Part shown: piece by piece, positions 29,189-38,818 of the stretch | Position numbering within the stretch: position 1 is the stretch's first letter | Layout of the letters: the number at the start of each line of letters is the position of its first letter | Notes under the pieces: generated by a model | Database searches by the model: none | Told to the model about the DNA's origin: nothing | The model's input: only the letters and a program-made list of their open reading frames with translations | Translations under genes and position numbers: made by a program | From: Chryseobacterium gleum | Lineage (GTDB): Bacteria > Bacteroidota > Bacteroidia > Flavobacteriales_D > Crocinitomicaceae | Direction: 5' to 3' | NCBI GenBank assembly: GCA_945897805.1 | Contig: CAMDFX010000001.1 | Coordinates: forward strand, 248,001 to 312,000 | Length of the DNA stretch: 64,000 bases

Positions 29189-30840
29189 GTATTTTATTTT
29201 CACTAATTATTATTACTTGTGCCATTTTTTGGTTTCAAATCAAAATTTGGAAAGTTGAAAAAAATATTGTTTTTCCAATTTTTACTGCCATTTTTTATTT
29301 TTGGTCATTGGCAGGATGTTGGTTGTTTAGTTTCGATAAATTGACAGGATTTGGAAAGAAAATAGGCCTTCAGTACTATTATTTATTGGAAAAAATGTTC
29401 TATGTCCATTTTGATGCGGTCTATTTGCAAGCCATTTGGATGTATGGTCTTTTCATCCTCTTCTTTCAAATTTTCATTTGGATTGGATTAACTCAATTGA
29501 AGAAATGGCCAAAAAACCAAGGCAAGACAATGCCAATTTATCTGAATCCTTCAGTTTTTATGCTCATGGCAATTTTTTTCCTCTTTGTTTCTTTTTGGAT
29601 TATCAAAGATGTTATAATCTATTCATTACTGCTCAACGAATCTGTGTACATCAATATCCGATCTGCTTCAATTAATGGATATACTTTGCACCAATATGCT
29701 TGCTGGATCATGATTGTAAGTCTTTTTATGTATGTTGGATTATATTTAAAACAGAAACAAGAATCACTACAAGTCCAAAAACCAGGTTTTTTCTTTTGGA
29801 GTATTTTTGCGATTTGTAATTTATATTTAGTGTTGATTGGATCACGACATGAAACATTTTTTGGTGGAATTTTAGTGTTGATATTGATGTCCTATCCTTT
29901 TAGAAGCTTACGTCTGAATAAGAAGTTATATGTCATTGTAATAGCTGTTTGGTTTTTTATATTAATGTTAAACGATCCTATCCGGAGCTTGATGCCAGTA
30001 ATTGCTTCTAAATCTGGTTTAACTTCCATGCTTTCGACCAAAGAAAAATTGAAAGAAGCGGTTTTGTATTCGAGTGATAGGACTTTTGTGTCTCATAAGT
30101 CTCCTCAAAAATCAGCTGAAATCATTGCTGCAAATGCGATGAAAGATACAGTGGTGTTTTTAAAGTATGACACTTTGGTTATGAACAAAGATTTATTTAT
30201 GAGTCAATTGCAAAAACATCCTAGTTATGTTTTGATTGATAATAAAAAGATGAAAATAGTTAACAGTCACATCTCAATGGCATACCAGGATATATCTTTT
30301 TTTACTAAAATTACCCTGACGTTGACCAATATGATTTTTAGTAACGAATTATTTGCTGGACATTTTTCAATGTATGGTGTTTTAAATAAAGATGTTTCAC
30401 CAAAATTCGGTTTTAGTTTCAAGAATTTGTTGTATTCCTTTGTGCCTTCAAGTTCCGTCGAAAATCGACCTTTGGATGCTTATTCTTATTATGCTCAAGA
30501 AATGAAATTTAAAGAAGGTCAAGGTTTTACAATCAATTACATTACTGCTTGGTATCTCAATTTCTCCTATTTCGGGCTGATTTTAGGACCACTTTTTCTT
30601 ACTTTGATTTTGCTTTTACCTTTTTATCTTTCTACAAAATCCCAAAGTAATTTTTACCAACTTTTCGCACTAATTGCACTTTGCGGAATAACGGGATTTG
30701 GTGCCATGATGGTTCGATCGGGACCTGAATCATTCAAAGCATTATTGTATGAAAGCGTCATAATTCCTATATTTATTGTCGCTATGTCAATCTTTGTCAA
30801 TAAAATGATAATTCAATTAAAGTCAAAAAATGCAAGGTAG
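29185..30840 (+). CDS. Polytopic membrane protein, probable oligosaccharide repeat-unit polymerase (Wzy-like)
   Basis: A 551-residue protein with about 11 transmembrane helices and a large extracytoplasmic loop of roughly 150 residues between helices (around residues 270-410). IGSRHETFFGGILVLILM in the middle resembles polymerases that join polysaccharide units in the periplasm. Position between flippases and glycosyltransferases supports this role. Wzy proteins are poorly conserved, so the assignment is by topology and context. It overlaps both neighbours: 4 bp with the flippase upstream and 11 bp with the glycosyltransferase downstream. Confidence 0.6.
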   Translation: MSILFSLIIITCAIFWFQIKIWKVEKNIVFPIFTAIFYFWSLAGCWLFSFDKLTGFGKKIGLQYYYLLEKMFYVHFDAVYLQAIWMYGLFILFFQIFIWIGLTQLKKWPKNQGKTMPIYLNPSVFMLMAIFFLFVSFWIIKDVIIYSLLLNESVYINIRSASINGYTLHQYACWIMIVSLFMYVGLYLKQKQESLQVQKPGFFFWSIFAICNLYLVLIGSRHETFFGGILVLILMSYPFRSLRLNKKLYVIVIAVWFFILMLNDPIRSLMPVIASKSGLTSMLSTKEKLKEAVLYSSDRTFVSHKSPQKSAEIIAANAMKDTVVFLKYDTLVMNKDLFMSQLQKHPSYVLIDNKKMKIVNSHISMAYQDISFFTKITLTLTNMIFSNELFAGHFSMYGVLNKDVSPKFGFSFKNLLYSFVPSSSVENRPLDAYSYYAQEMKFKEGQGFTINYITAWYLNFSYFGLILGPLFLTLILLLPFYLSTKSQSNFYQLFALIALCGITGFGAMMVRSGPESFKALLYESVIIPIFIVAMSIFVNKMIIQLKSKNAR

Positions 30841-31816
30841 AAAGTTAAAAATTATTCATGTAATTCCCTATCATCCATCGCCATCATCTTTTATTTTTGC
30901 TAAAAGACAAGTTGAAGATTTGACTGAAATTGGTCATACAAACAAAGTTTTCTTTTTTAATACAGCTTTCTCATTCAAAGGATTTTTGAGTCAATTAAGG
31001 TCTTTAAGACAGTTAGTAAATGATTTTAAACCTGACTTAGTCCATGCGCACTATGGCACCATTAACGCTTTTTTTGCTTCTAGAATAGAAGACATTCCTT
31101 TCGTGGTTTCGTTTCAAGGAAGCGACTTGAATCATACAAGTGATGTACATTGGTTTCGTGAGAAATTAGGAAAATTTTTGAGCAAAAAAGCAGCCCAACG
31201 TGCACAGCAGATTATTTGTGTAAGTGAGCAATTACATAATAATTTGCCTCTTGGGAAAGAAAAATCAACCATCGTGCCATCAGGAATCAATACTAGAATT
31301 TTTAAAGAAATGGATATTTCTGAATGTAAAAAACATTTGAATTTAGATGAATCAATAAATTATATTTTTTTCAATGCCAATAATCCAGTGGTTAAAAGAT
31401 TAGATATTGCTAATGTAGTTGTAGAATTATTGAAGGATTTAAATGTGAAACTTTTGTCATTAAATGGCAGTGTATCTCCAAATGAAATTCCAGTATATTT
31501 AAATTCCAGTGTAGCAACTATTCTTTGTTCAGATAGCGAAGGAAGTCCTATGGTGATTAAAGAATCGATGGCTTGTGGTTTGCCAATTGTTTCGGTAGAC
31601 GTAGGAGATGTCAAAGCACGCATTGAAAATGTTCAAAATTGTTTTCTTGTTCCTCAATTGGCTTCTGAAATTGCGCAAAAAGTTAGATTTATTATTGAAT
31701 CAAATATCAGGAAAACAAATGGTTTGGAGGTACTGAAGGTACAGGGAATTGACTATTTAACCGTTGTTAAAAAAGTGGAGAGTATATATTTAGAGGCCAT
31801 TAAAGATTTTAATTAA
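30830..31816 (+). CDS. Glycosyltransferase family 4
   Basis: A 328-residue cytoplasmic or membrane-associated GT-B fold enzyme. The N-terminal domain begins KLKIIHVIPYHPSPSSFIF, with DLVHAHYG as the acceptor-side motif and VVSFQGSDL. The C-terminal donor-binding domain carries the GT4 signature EGSPMVIKESMACGLPIVSVDVGD (E-x7-E pattern, residues about 236-259). It adds a sugar to the lipid-linked unit; donor and linkage cannot be read. The start overlaps the upstream gene, and its last base is shared with the next start codon (TAATG). Confidence 0.88.
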   Translation: MQGRKLKIIHVIPYHPSPSSFIFAKRQVEDLTEIGHTNKVFFFNTAFSFKGFLSQLRSLRQLVNDFKPDLVHAHYGTINAFFASRIEDIPFVVSFQGSDLNHTSDVHWFREKLGKFLSKKAAQRAQQIICVSEQLHNNLPLGKEKSTIVPSGINTRIFKEMDISECKKHLNLDESINYIFFNANNPVVKRLDIANVVVELLKDLNVKLLSLNGSVSPNEIPVYLNSSVATILCSDSEGSPMVIKESMACGLPIVSVDVGDVKARIENVQNCFLVPQLASEIAQKVRFIIESNIRKTNGLEVLKVQGIDYLTVVKKVESIYLEAIKDFN

Positions 31817-33096
31817 TGAAATTGGTTAAAGAAAATAAAAATATAGCTTTGGCTTATAATCTGTCACTTTTGTCGATTGTATTTCTCATTGCAATTTTAC
31901 CGAAAATGGTAGTTTGGGGTTTCATTTTGATGTTTTTATCAGTTGTTTTCGGTTTAATTAAAAAACAATTTAGCTTTCAATTTAATTCAGTTTTACTTGC
32001 TTTCACCTTGCTTTATTTCATTTATCTGATTGGCGCTTGTTTCACGCACAATTATTCAGCCGCTGCGAAATATTTAGAATACAAATTATCCTTCATTTTA
32101 ATTCCTTTTTTATTCAGTTTTCGTCCCAAGTTTGAATTCAAATTATCATTTCCAATAATCGGTTTATCAGTGGGTATTATAGCCGTTTCCATCTGGGGAT
32201 TTGCCAAGGCATTTGCTGTTTATTCGGTCACCCATTATGCGCTGACTGCTTTCACAGCCAGTAATATCTGTGTCGATCATCCAACTTATTTTGCAGCATT
32301 TACATTGGTTTCCATTGCTGGTATTTGGTATTTACACAAAATTAAATCTCCGGGTTTCACAGGTGAATGGATTTTTCTGTATCTAATTTTTGCTGTGATA
32401 ATGCTTTTTTTAAGTTATGCAATGGCTGCGATTTTATTTTTCCTTTTGATTGTTTCTTTTATGATATTAAGATGGATTTACTTCAAAATCAACAGGTGGC
32501 TTGCCATTTCAATGCTCCTGTTTTTACCTTTTTTGATGTTTTTTACAATTACCAATATTCCAGCATTTAAAGACGAAATCAATAATTCAATGGTCGCTTT
32601 TAAAAGTTATATTGAGAATCCAAGTGAATTTATTCATAGAGAAGAAGGTGTTGCTTCTGGTGATAAAGTGCGACTAATCATGTGGACAGTTACCGCAAAA
32701 GCCTGGTGGAAGTATCCTTTCGGCGTAGGTACTGGAAATGTTGATGAGTATTTGAGCTTAGAGTTGAAAGCAGCCGGTCAAAAAGAATTGGCTCAAAAAG
32801 ATGAAAAAAATGAAATTCTATACAATCCGCACAATCAATTTTTACAAACAGGTTTAGAAGTAGGAGCTTTTGGATTTTTTGCCCTTCTTTTTATTTTAGG
32901 TACTTCAATCAGAATAGGATTAAAAACCCAAAACTGGTTGTTACTTTTTGTTATTTCTTGCTTGATTTTTAATTGTTTATTCGAGTCAATTTTGCAGCGA
33001 CAAACAGGAATCGTATTTTTCACTTTTTGGATTTGTATTTTAGTACTTCATTCAAAATCTACCTTTCCAAATAAATTAAATCAGCCAAATGCTTAA
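31816..33096 (+). CDS. O-antigen ligase / polymerase family membrane protein
   Basis: A 426-residue protein with about 11 helices. The large periplasmic loop near residues 255-350 ends in YNPHNQFLQTGLEVGAFGFFALL, which matches the Wzy_C/WaaL signature (PHNxxLQ followed by G-x-GAFG). Such enzymes either ligate glycan to lipid A core or polymerise it. Because another polymerase-like gene is present in the cluster, a ligase role is a reasonable inference. The coding region overlaps the glycosyltransferase genes on both sides, by 1 bp upstream and 8 bp downstream. Confidence 0.78.
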   Translation: MKLVKENKNIALAYNLSLLSIVFLIAILPKMVVWGFILMFLSVVFGLIKKQFSFQFNSVLLAFTLLYFIYLIGACFTHNYSAAAKYLEYKLSFILIPFLFSFRPKFEFKLSFPIIGLSVGIIAVSIWGFAKAFAVYSVTHYALTAFTASNICVDHPTYFAAFTLVSIAGIWYLHKIKSPGFTGEWIFLYLIFAVIMLFLSYAMAAILFFLLIVSFMILRWIYFKINRWLAISMLLFLPFLMFFTITNIPAFKDEINNSMVAFKSYIENPSEFIHREEGVASGDKVRLIMWTVTAKAWWKYPFGVGTGNVDEYLSLELKAAGQKELAQKDEKNEILYNPHNQFLQTGLEVGAFGFFALLFILGTSIRIGLKTQNWLLLFVISCLIFNCLFESILQRQTGIVFFTFWICILVLHSKSTFPNKLNQPNA

Positions 33097-34105
33097 GATT
33101 TCAGTCGTTATTCCTTGCAGAAATGAGGTTTCGTACATCCGCGAGTGTATTGAAGCAATCTATAGAAACAAATTGAGATCTGATGTCATTTTGAGTGTTT
33201 TTGTCGTTGATGGAATGAGCGATGACGGAACAAGAGAACAGGTGTTAAATTTAGAAAAACAGTTTTCAAACTTAAAGCTCGTTAACAATGAAAAAAAATT
33301 AACGCCTTTTGCCTTCAACTTGGGAATTTATCAAGTTCCTGCGGATTACATACAAATTGTGGGAGCAAGACATATTTTATCTGCCAATTATTTGCAAAAA
33401 TCATTGGATATTTTACAATCAAATTCAGAAATTTGGTGTGTTGGTGGCAAATTGATTAATGAATATTTGAACGAAACAGGCGAAATAATTTCCAAAGCGA
33501 TGTCCACTACTTTCGGAATGGGCTTAGGAAATTTCAGAACATTGGAAAAATCAGGTTTCACAGATACGGTAACCAGCCCAATGTATCCCTACTGGGTTTT
33601 TCATGAAATTGGTTTTTTCGATGAGCAATTAATTCGAAATCAAGACGATGACTTTAATTTTAGAGTTGCCAAAGCAGGCGGAAAAATTTGGTTTGAGTCA
33701 GAAATTTCACTCAAATATTATGTTCGTGGAAATTTTCAAGGATTGTATCGTCAATTTTATCAATATGGTTATTGGAAAGTTTTTGTCAATCAAAAACACA
33801 AAGCGCTTACCACCCTGCGACAATTGGTGCCGCCTGCGTTCGTTTTCTTTTTGTTTGTTTCGCCAGTTTTAATGCTACTTGGAAGTTTTTTACTTTGGAC
33901 AACCGTTTCGCTATATGGAATTTATGTTTTTCTTGGAGTTTATTTCGCTTCCAAAATGAGTAAAAGATTTGACGAATTTTTTCAAATATTCAAAACATTT
34001 CCAATCTTACATTTCAGTTATGGTTTAGGATATTTGAGTGGAATGATTAATTTCTTGATACTTCGTCAAAAACCGTCAGACAAACAAAAACGCTTGTCGA
34101 GATAA
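33089..34105 (+). CDS. Glycosyltransferase family 2, ExoA-like, with C-terminal membrane helices
   Basis: A 338-residue enzyme. The GT-A domain begins KISVVIPCRNEVSYIRECIEAI. The first acidic motif is VDGMSDDGT (residues about 36-44), and the donor-metal DxD-type site may be in IQIVGARHILS. QDDDFNFRVAKAGG is the acceptor/catalytic region of succinoglycan-type transferases. Two or three hydrophobic helices near residues 245-290 anchor it to the inner membrane. It overlaps the ligase-like gene by 8 bp and is followed by a 42-bp gap. Confidence 0.85.
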   Translation: MLKISVVIPCRNEVSYIRECIEAIYRNKLRSDVILSVFVVDGMSDDGTREQVLNLEKQFSNLKLVNNEKKLTPFAFNLGIYQVPADYIQIVGARHILSANYLQKSLDILQSNSEIWCVGGKLINEYLNETGEIISKAMSTTFGMGLGNFRTLEKSGFTDTVTSPMYPYWVFHEIGFFDEQLIRNQDDDFNFRVAKAGGKIWFESEISLKYYVRGNFQGLYRQFYQYGYWKVFVNQKHKALTTLRQLVPPAFVFFLFVSPVLMLLGSFLLWTTVSLYGIYVFLGVYFASKMSKRFDEFFQIFKTFPILHFSYGLGYLSGMINFLILRQKPSDKQKRLSR

Positions 34106-34147
34106 ACTCATTTTTATTACTTTTACAGTTCAAATTTCACATTCAAT

Positions 34148-35359
34148 ATGATTCCATTTTCACCACCTCGAATCGATCAGAAAGTCATTGATGAAGTTAC
34201 TTCAGCTTTGAAAAGTGGTTGGATAACAACAGGGCCAAAAACGAAATTGTTTGAAAAACAAATTACTAAATATTGCGGAAATAAAGTTTCTGTTGCAGTC
34301 AATTCATGGACAATGGGTATGCAAGTATTGTTGCATTGGTGGGGAATTGGTGAAGGAGACGAAGTGATTTTGCCAGCTTACACCTATTGTGCAAGTGCCA
34401 ATGTAATTGTACATTCAGGTGCAAAACCGGTGATGGTTGATATAAATGAAGCAGATTTTAATATTTCTATCGATGCGATTCGCAAGGCAATTACACCCAG
34501 AACAAAAGCGATTATTGCCGTTGATTTAGGCGGTTTTCCATGCGATTATGATGCGATTATGGATTTGGTAAACGAAGAATCGATTCAAAAACAATTCAAT
34601 ACACACGGAGAAAATCAAGAAAAATTGAATCGAATTTTGATCATTTCTGATGCGGCCCATAGTTTTGGCGCCATCTACAAAGGAAAAAAATCTGGTTCGT
34701 TGACAGATATTTCTACATTTTCCTTTCATGCAGTAAAAAATCTGACAACTGCTGAAGGTGGCGCGTTGTGTTTTGATTTGCCTGCAAATTTTGATCACGA
34801 CAACATTTACAGCGTTTTTTGCACGATGATATTGCACGGTCAAAACAAAGATGCATTGGCCAAAACCCAAAAAGGAAATTGGCGGTACGACGTTGAAGAG
34901 CCAGGATTTAAATGTAATATGACCGATTTACAAGCCGCAATTGGTTTGGTGGAATTGGAACGATATCAGGAAAACCTAGATCGCAGAAAAGCGATTTTCG
35001 AGCAATATGATGCCGCATTTAAAAATGAAACATGGGCGCTAACACCTTTGCACACAACCGCCGATAAGATTACGAGTTATCATTTATATCAATTGAGAAT
35101 CGATGGAATTACAGAAAATCAACGCGATAAAATAATGCAATTGATTTTTGACCAAGACGTTTCTGTAAATGTTCATTTTTTGCCATTGCCCACATTGACC
35201 GCCTACAAAAAACGCGGTTACAAAATGGAAGATTATCCCGAAACATGGAATAAATACCACAATGAGATTTCATTGCCCGTTTATTATGATTTGTCCGATG
35301 AACAGGTTCAAATGGTAATTAATGCGGTTATTAAAGCGGTCTCTGAATTAATGAATTAA
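34148..35359 (+). CDS. DegT/DnrJ/EryC1/StrS-family PLP sugar aminotransferase
   Basis: A 403-residue enzyme that transaminates a nucleotide-linked keto-sugar to an amino sugar. The family start is present (MIPFSPPRIDQKVIDEVTSAL, with SGWITTGPKTKLFE). The PLP-binding lysine is Lys197 in FSFHAVKNLTTAEGG. The aspartate contacting the cofactor is in ISDAAHSFGA. The product is likely an amino sugar used in the glycan made by this cluster; the exact sugar cannot be inferred. The next gene starts 3 bp after the stop, so the aminotransferase and priming transferase are coupled. Confidence 0.92.
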   Translation: MIPFSPPRIDQKVIDEVTSALKSGWITTGPKTKLFEKQITKYCGNKVSVAVNSWTMGMQVLLHWWGIGEGDEVILPAYTYCASANVIVHSGAKPVMVDINEADFNISIDAIRKAITPRTKAIIAVDLGGFPCDYDAIMDLVNEESIQKQFNTHGENQEKLNRILIISDAAHSFGAIYKGKKSGSLTDISTFSFHAVKNLTTAEGGALCFDLPANFDHDNIYSVFCTMILHGQNKDALAKTQKGNWRYDVEEPGFKCNMTDLQAAIGLVELERYQENLDRRKAIFEQYDAAFKNETWALTPLHTTADKITSYHLYQLRIDGITENQRDKIMQLIFDQDVSVNVHFLPLPTLTAYKKRGYKMEDYPETWNKYHNEISLPVYYDLSDEQVQMVINAVIKAVSELMN

Positions 35360-35362
35360 TTC

Positions 35363-35950
35363 ATGAAAAGAATTTTCGACATATTCGTTTCCAGCGTTAT
35401 TCTATTGATTTTCCTCCCTTTTGGAATCATCATTTCAATATTCATTGTAACAGGTAGCCGCGGCGGAATTTTTTATCGCCAACAACGCGTTGGAAAAAAT
35501 GGGGTTAAATTCGGTTTGTTAAAATTTCGGACAATGAAACCCAATTCCGATAAATTAGGTCAACTCACCTTGGGAATGCGCGACCCGAGAATTACAAAAA
35601 TCGGATATTTCTTACGGAAAACAAAAATGGATGAATTTCCTCAATTTTTAAATGTGATAAGGGGGCAGATGAGTATTGTTGGGCCAAGACCAGAAGTGCA
35701 AGAATATGTAGATCTGTATTCGGAAGAACAACGAAAAATCCTAAATATTAAACCAGGAATAACAGACTATGCATCTCTGAAATATTTTGATGAAAATAGA
35801 TTATTAGGTGAAGCGGAAAATCCCAGGGAAACCTACATCAATGAAATCATGCCAGCAAAATTATTGCTAAATGAAAAGTATTTAGCAAATCCAACGGTGG
35901 GTCATGATATTCGAATCATGTGGAAAACATTCCGCAAGATAATTGGCTAA
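35363..35950 (+). CDS. Phosphoglycosyl transferase (PglC-type sugar transferase)
   Basis: A 195-residue monotopic enzyme that starts glycan assembly by moving a sugar phosphate from a UDP-sugar to undecaprenyl phosphate. The single N-terminal membrane element (IFDIFVSSVILLIFLPFGIIISIFI) is followed by the core domain with YRQQRVGKNGVKFGLLKFRTMK and the catalytic Asp-Glu pair in TKMDEFPQF (about residue 95). IVGPRPE is a further signature. The short length matches PglC rather than WcaJ/WbaP, which carry extra membrane helices. It is last in the cluster. Confidence 0.92.
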   Translation: MKRIFDIFVSSVILLIFLPFGIIISIFIVTGSRGGIFYRQQRVGKNGVKFGLLKFRTMKPNSDKLGQLTLGMRDPRITKIGYFLRKTKMDEFPQFLNVIRGQMSIVGPRPEVQEYVDLYSEEQRKILNIKPGITDYASLKYFDENRLLGEAENPRETYINEIMPAKLLLNEKYLANPTVGHDIRIMWKTFRKIIG

Positions 35951-35963
35951 TTTTATGGTACAA

Positions 35964-35995
35964 AAAAAGCCGATTTCATTTGAAATCGGCTTTTT
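35964..35995. terminator. Bidirectional terminator between the polysaccharide cluster and ahcY
   Basis: AAAAAGCCGATTTCA pairs perfectly with TGAAATCGGCTTTTT across a 2-base loop. It has T runs on both strands, so it can end transcripts from the + strand cluster and the - strand ahcY. Confidence 0.92.
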
Positions 35996-36013
35996 ATCTA
36001 TTTATTTTTCAGA

Positions 36014-37327
36014 TTAATATCTGTATGTGTCAGATTTGAATGGTCCAGCAACCGCCACTCCGATATAAGAAGCTTGGTCTTGTGTTAATTCTTCCAATTC
36101 AACACCAATTTTCGCTAAATGTAAACGTGCTACTTTTTCATCCAAATGTTTTGGAAGTGTATATACATCGTTATCATAATTAGCAGAATTCTGCCACAAT
36201 TCTAATTGTGCCAAAACTTGGTTTGTGAATGAATTTGACATTACAAATGATGGATGACCTGTCGCGCAACCTAAGTTTACCAAACGTCCTTCAGCCAATA
36301 AAATGATGTCTTTTCCATTTACATTATACAAGTCAACTTGTGGTTTGATTTCAATTTTAGAAGAACCAAAATTTGAATTTAACCAAGCAACATCGATTTC
36401 GTTGTCGAAGTGACCAATGTTACAAACAATCGCTTTGTCTTTCATGTTTTCGAAATGACGACCAACAACGATGTCTTTGTTTCCTGTAGATGTAACGATG
36501 ATATCACCTAAACCAACAACAGTATCTAATTTTTTCACTTCGAATCCGTCCATTGCAGCTTGTAAAGCACAAATTGGATCGATTTCAGTAACAATAACTC
36601 TTGCGCCAGCACCTTTCAATGAAGCGGCAGAACCTTTTCCAACGTCACCATATCCACAAACAACAGCTACTTTTCCAGCCATCATTGTATCTGTAGCGCG
36701 ACGAATTGAATCTACCAAAGATTCTTTACAACCGTATTTGTTGTCAAATTTAGATTTGGTAACTGAATCATTTACATTGATTGCAGGCATAACTAATGTT
36801 CCATTTTTCAAACGGTCGTACAATCTCAAAACTCCAGTTGTAGTTTCTTCAGACAAACCTTTGATTCCAGCAGTTAATTCTGGAAAATGATCAAAAACCA
36901 AGTTTGTCAAATCTCCACCGTCATCCAAAATCATATTCAAAGGTTCACCACCTTCGAAAGCGAAAACTGTTTGTTCGATACACCAGTTGAACTCTTCTTC
37001 GTTCATTCCTTTCCAAGCAAAAACTGGAATCCCTGCGGCAGCAATTGCAGCAGCAGCGTGATCTTGAGTTGAGAAGATGTTACAAGAAGACCAGCTAACT
37101 TGTGCTCCTAGTTCAACCAATGTTTCAATCAAAACAGCAGTTTGAATAGTCATGTGCAAGCAACCAGCAACTCTAGCACCTGCCAAAGGTTTACTACCAC
37201 CATATTCTTCACGCAATGACATTAAACCCGGCATTTCTGCCTCAGCCAACATAATTTCTTTTCTTCCCCACGCAGCAAGGCTGATATCAGCTACTTTAAA
37301 TGCTACTTTTTCTTGTGTGTTATTCAT
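36014..37327 (-). CDS. ahcY: Adenosylhomocysteinase (S-adenosyl-L-homocysteine hydrolase)
   Basis: A 437-residue NAD-dependent enzyme splitting S-adenosylhomocysteine into homocysteine and adenosine in the methyl cycle. Visible features are the N-terminal [21 protein letters not shown], a substrate-site [21 protein letters not shown], the Rossmann motif [21 protein letters not shown] (residues about 220-240) and the C-terminal KSDTYRY, where Lys and Tyr reach the neighbouring subunit. It is transcribed alone, with a promoter at 37359-37388 and the shared terminator downstream. Confidence 0.97.
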   Translation of the reverse strand: MNNTQEKVAFKVADISLAAWGRKEIMLAEAEMPGLMSLREEYGGSKPLAGARVAGCLHMTIQTAVLIETLVELGAQVSWSSCNIFSTQDHAAAAIAAAGIPVFAWKGMNEEEFNWCIEQTVFAFEGGEPLNMILDDGGDLTNLVFDHFPELTAGIKGLSEETTTGVLRLYDRLKNGTLVMPAINVNDSVTKSKFDNKYGCKESLVDSIRRATDTMMAGKVAVVCGYGDVGKGSAASLKGAGARVIVTEIDPICALQAAMDGFEVKKLDTVVGLGDIIVTSTGNKDIVVGRHFENMKDKAIVCNIGHFDNEIDVAWLNSNFGSSKIEIKPQVDLYNVNGKDIILLAEGRLVNLGCATGHPSFVMSNSFTNQVLAQLELWQNSANYDNDVYTLPKHLDEKVARLHLAKIGVELEELTQDQASYIGVAVAGPFKSDTYRY

Positions 37328-37358
37328 ATATTTATTTAAATTCTAGTTTATTAAAATG

Positions 37359-37388
37359 CAAAGTTACAAAACTACTCGCTGAATAAAA
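37359..37388 (-). promoter_or_regulatory. Promoter of ahcY
   Basis: On the minus strand: TTT at 37388-37386, 19-base spacer, then TAACTTTG at 37366-37359. The -7 box is exact and the -33 box is TTT rather than TTG. It lies 32 bp before the start codon. Confidence 0.55.
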
Positions 37389-37479
37389 AATTCAGTTTAT
37401 AGTTTTATAATAATTGAAATTCTATAATAGGATAACAAGTTTACTTTAAAAATGTTTTTTTACTTCTAAAAAATCATCT

Positions 37480-38718
37480 TTATGCATTAGAAGTACCGCT
37501 TTTTGGTTTGTTTGAAAACGGTCTTTTTTTCTTCTTGAAATTGTTTTTATTTTTGAATCCTTCAGATTTGGTGCTAAATACAGGTCCTTCTCCCAATACT
37601 TCGGGCAAAATTAATTTCGGAATTTCTGCCTCAATTAATTTTTCGATTCGAACCAATTTAGGCATGTCTTTTTCATTCACCAACGTATATGCCTCGCCTT
37701 TGGTATTGGCTCTGGCAGTTCTTCCGATTCTGTGCACATAATCTTCAGCATCGCGCGGACAATCATAGTTTATCACCATATTGATTTCCTTGATGTCAAT
37801 GCCGCGACTCATGACGTCAGTTGCAACTAAAATCCTGGTGCGTTTAGACCTAAATCCACGTAAAACTTCTTCCCTCTGTTCTTGATCCAAATTGGATGAA
37901 ACTCCTTGCGATTTAAAACCATTTCTTCGCAAGGCGGAAACAATCTCGCTGACTCTTGATTTGGAAGAAGTGAAAATGATAATGCTTGTATATTCTGGTC
38001 TTGAAAGTAAAATATGCTTTAATAAATCATTTTTTTGATTGTCAAAGGTCAAGTAAACGTTCTGAGAAACACCTGCTGCGGGTTTAGAAATAGACAACGT
38101 GATTTGCTCCGGTTCTTTCAATATTTTTTCTGCTAAATTTCTAATTTTAGCGGGCATCGTTGCACTGAAAAGTAACGTCTGTCGGTCTTTTGGAAGATAA
38201 GAAATGATTTTTTCTAAATCATCAGTAAATCCCATGTCCAACATTTTGTCGGCTTCATCTAGAACCAAATGCTTCACTTTTGAGAAATCTACATAACCCA
38301 TTTGTAAATGCGAAAGTAATTTTCCTGGTGTGGCTACAATGATATCTGTGCCATCTTTTAATGCAGCTTTTTGATCGTCCCAATCTTTTCCGCCTCCGCC
38401 GCCATAAATTGCTTTCGATCCAACCGAAACAAAATAAGATAATCCTTGAATTTCTTGTTCGATTTGAATTGCCAATTCTCTTGTTGGAACAACCACCAAA
38501 GTATCAATCGATGAATCTGGTTTTCCAGTCAATTTATGTAAAATCGGTAAAATAAAAGCAGCAGTTTTACCCGTGCCAGTCTGTGCACAAGCAATTAAAT
38601 CGCGGTTTTCTAAGATTTTTGGGATTGCTTGCTCTTGGATAGGAGTTGCATTTTCAAATCCCATGTGCTCTAATGCCTCTAACAAATTTTCGTTGAGGTT
38701 TAATTCTTTAAATGTCAT
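37480..38718 (-). CDS. DEAD-box ATP-dependent RNA helicase (RhlE-like)
   Basis: A 412-residue helicase that unwinds RNA duplexes, usually in ribosome assembly or mRNA turnover. All motifs are present in order: Q motif (GFENATPIQEQAIP), I (AQTGTGKTAAF), Ia (PTRELAIQ), Ib (TPGKL), II (DEAD), III (SAT), IV (IIFTSSKSRV), V (ATDVMSRGID) and VI (HRIGRTARA). The C-terminal extension (residues about 385-412) is short, basic and disordered (KNKNNFKKKKRPFS), consistent with RNA binding. The gene is divergent from a small secreted protein gene. Confidence 0.94.
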   Translation of the reverse strand: MTFKELNLNENLLEALEHMGFENATPIQEQAIPKILENRDLIACAQTGTGKTAAFILPILHKLTGKPDSSIDTLVVVPTRELAIQIEQEIQGLSYFVSVGSKAIYGGGGGKDWDDQKAALKDGTDIIVATPGKLLSHLQMGYVDFSKVKHLVLDEADKMLDMGFTDDLEKIISYLPKDRQTLLFSATMPAKIRNLAEKILKEPEQITLSISKPAAGVSQNVYLTFDNQKNDLLKHILLSRPEYTSIIIFTSSKSRVSEIVSALRRNGFKSQGVSSNLDQEQREEVLRGFRSKRTRILVATDVMSRGIDIKEINMVINYDCPRDAEDYVHRIGRTARANTKGEAYTLVNEKDMPKLVRIEKLIEAEIPKLILPEVLGEGPVFSTKSEGFKNKNNFKKKKRPFSNKPKSGTSNA

Positions 38719-38767
38719 AATTGGCTGTTAAATTACAAAAATTCTACATGTTATTCAAATTTTGATG

Positions 38768-38797
38768 TTGCTACTATGCAATAATTCACTATTTTTG
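38768..38797 (+). promoter_or_regulatory. Promoter of the small secreted protein gene
   Basis: TTG at 38768-38770, 19-base spacer, TATTTTTG at 38790-38797: exact consensus, 21 bp before the start codon. Confidence 0.72.
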
Positions 38798-38818
38798 AAA
38801 GTAATTAAATTTCTTCTT

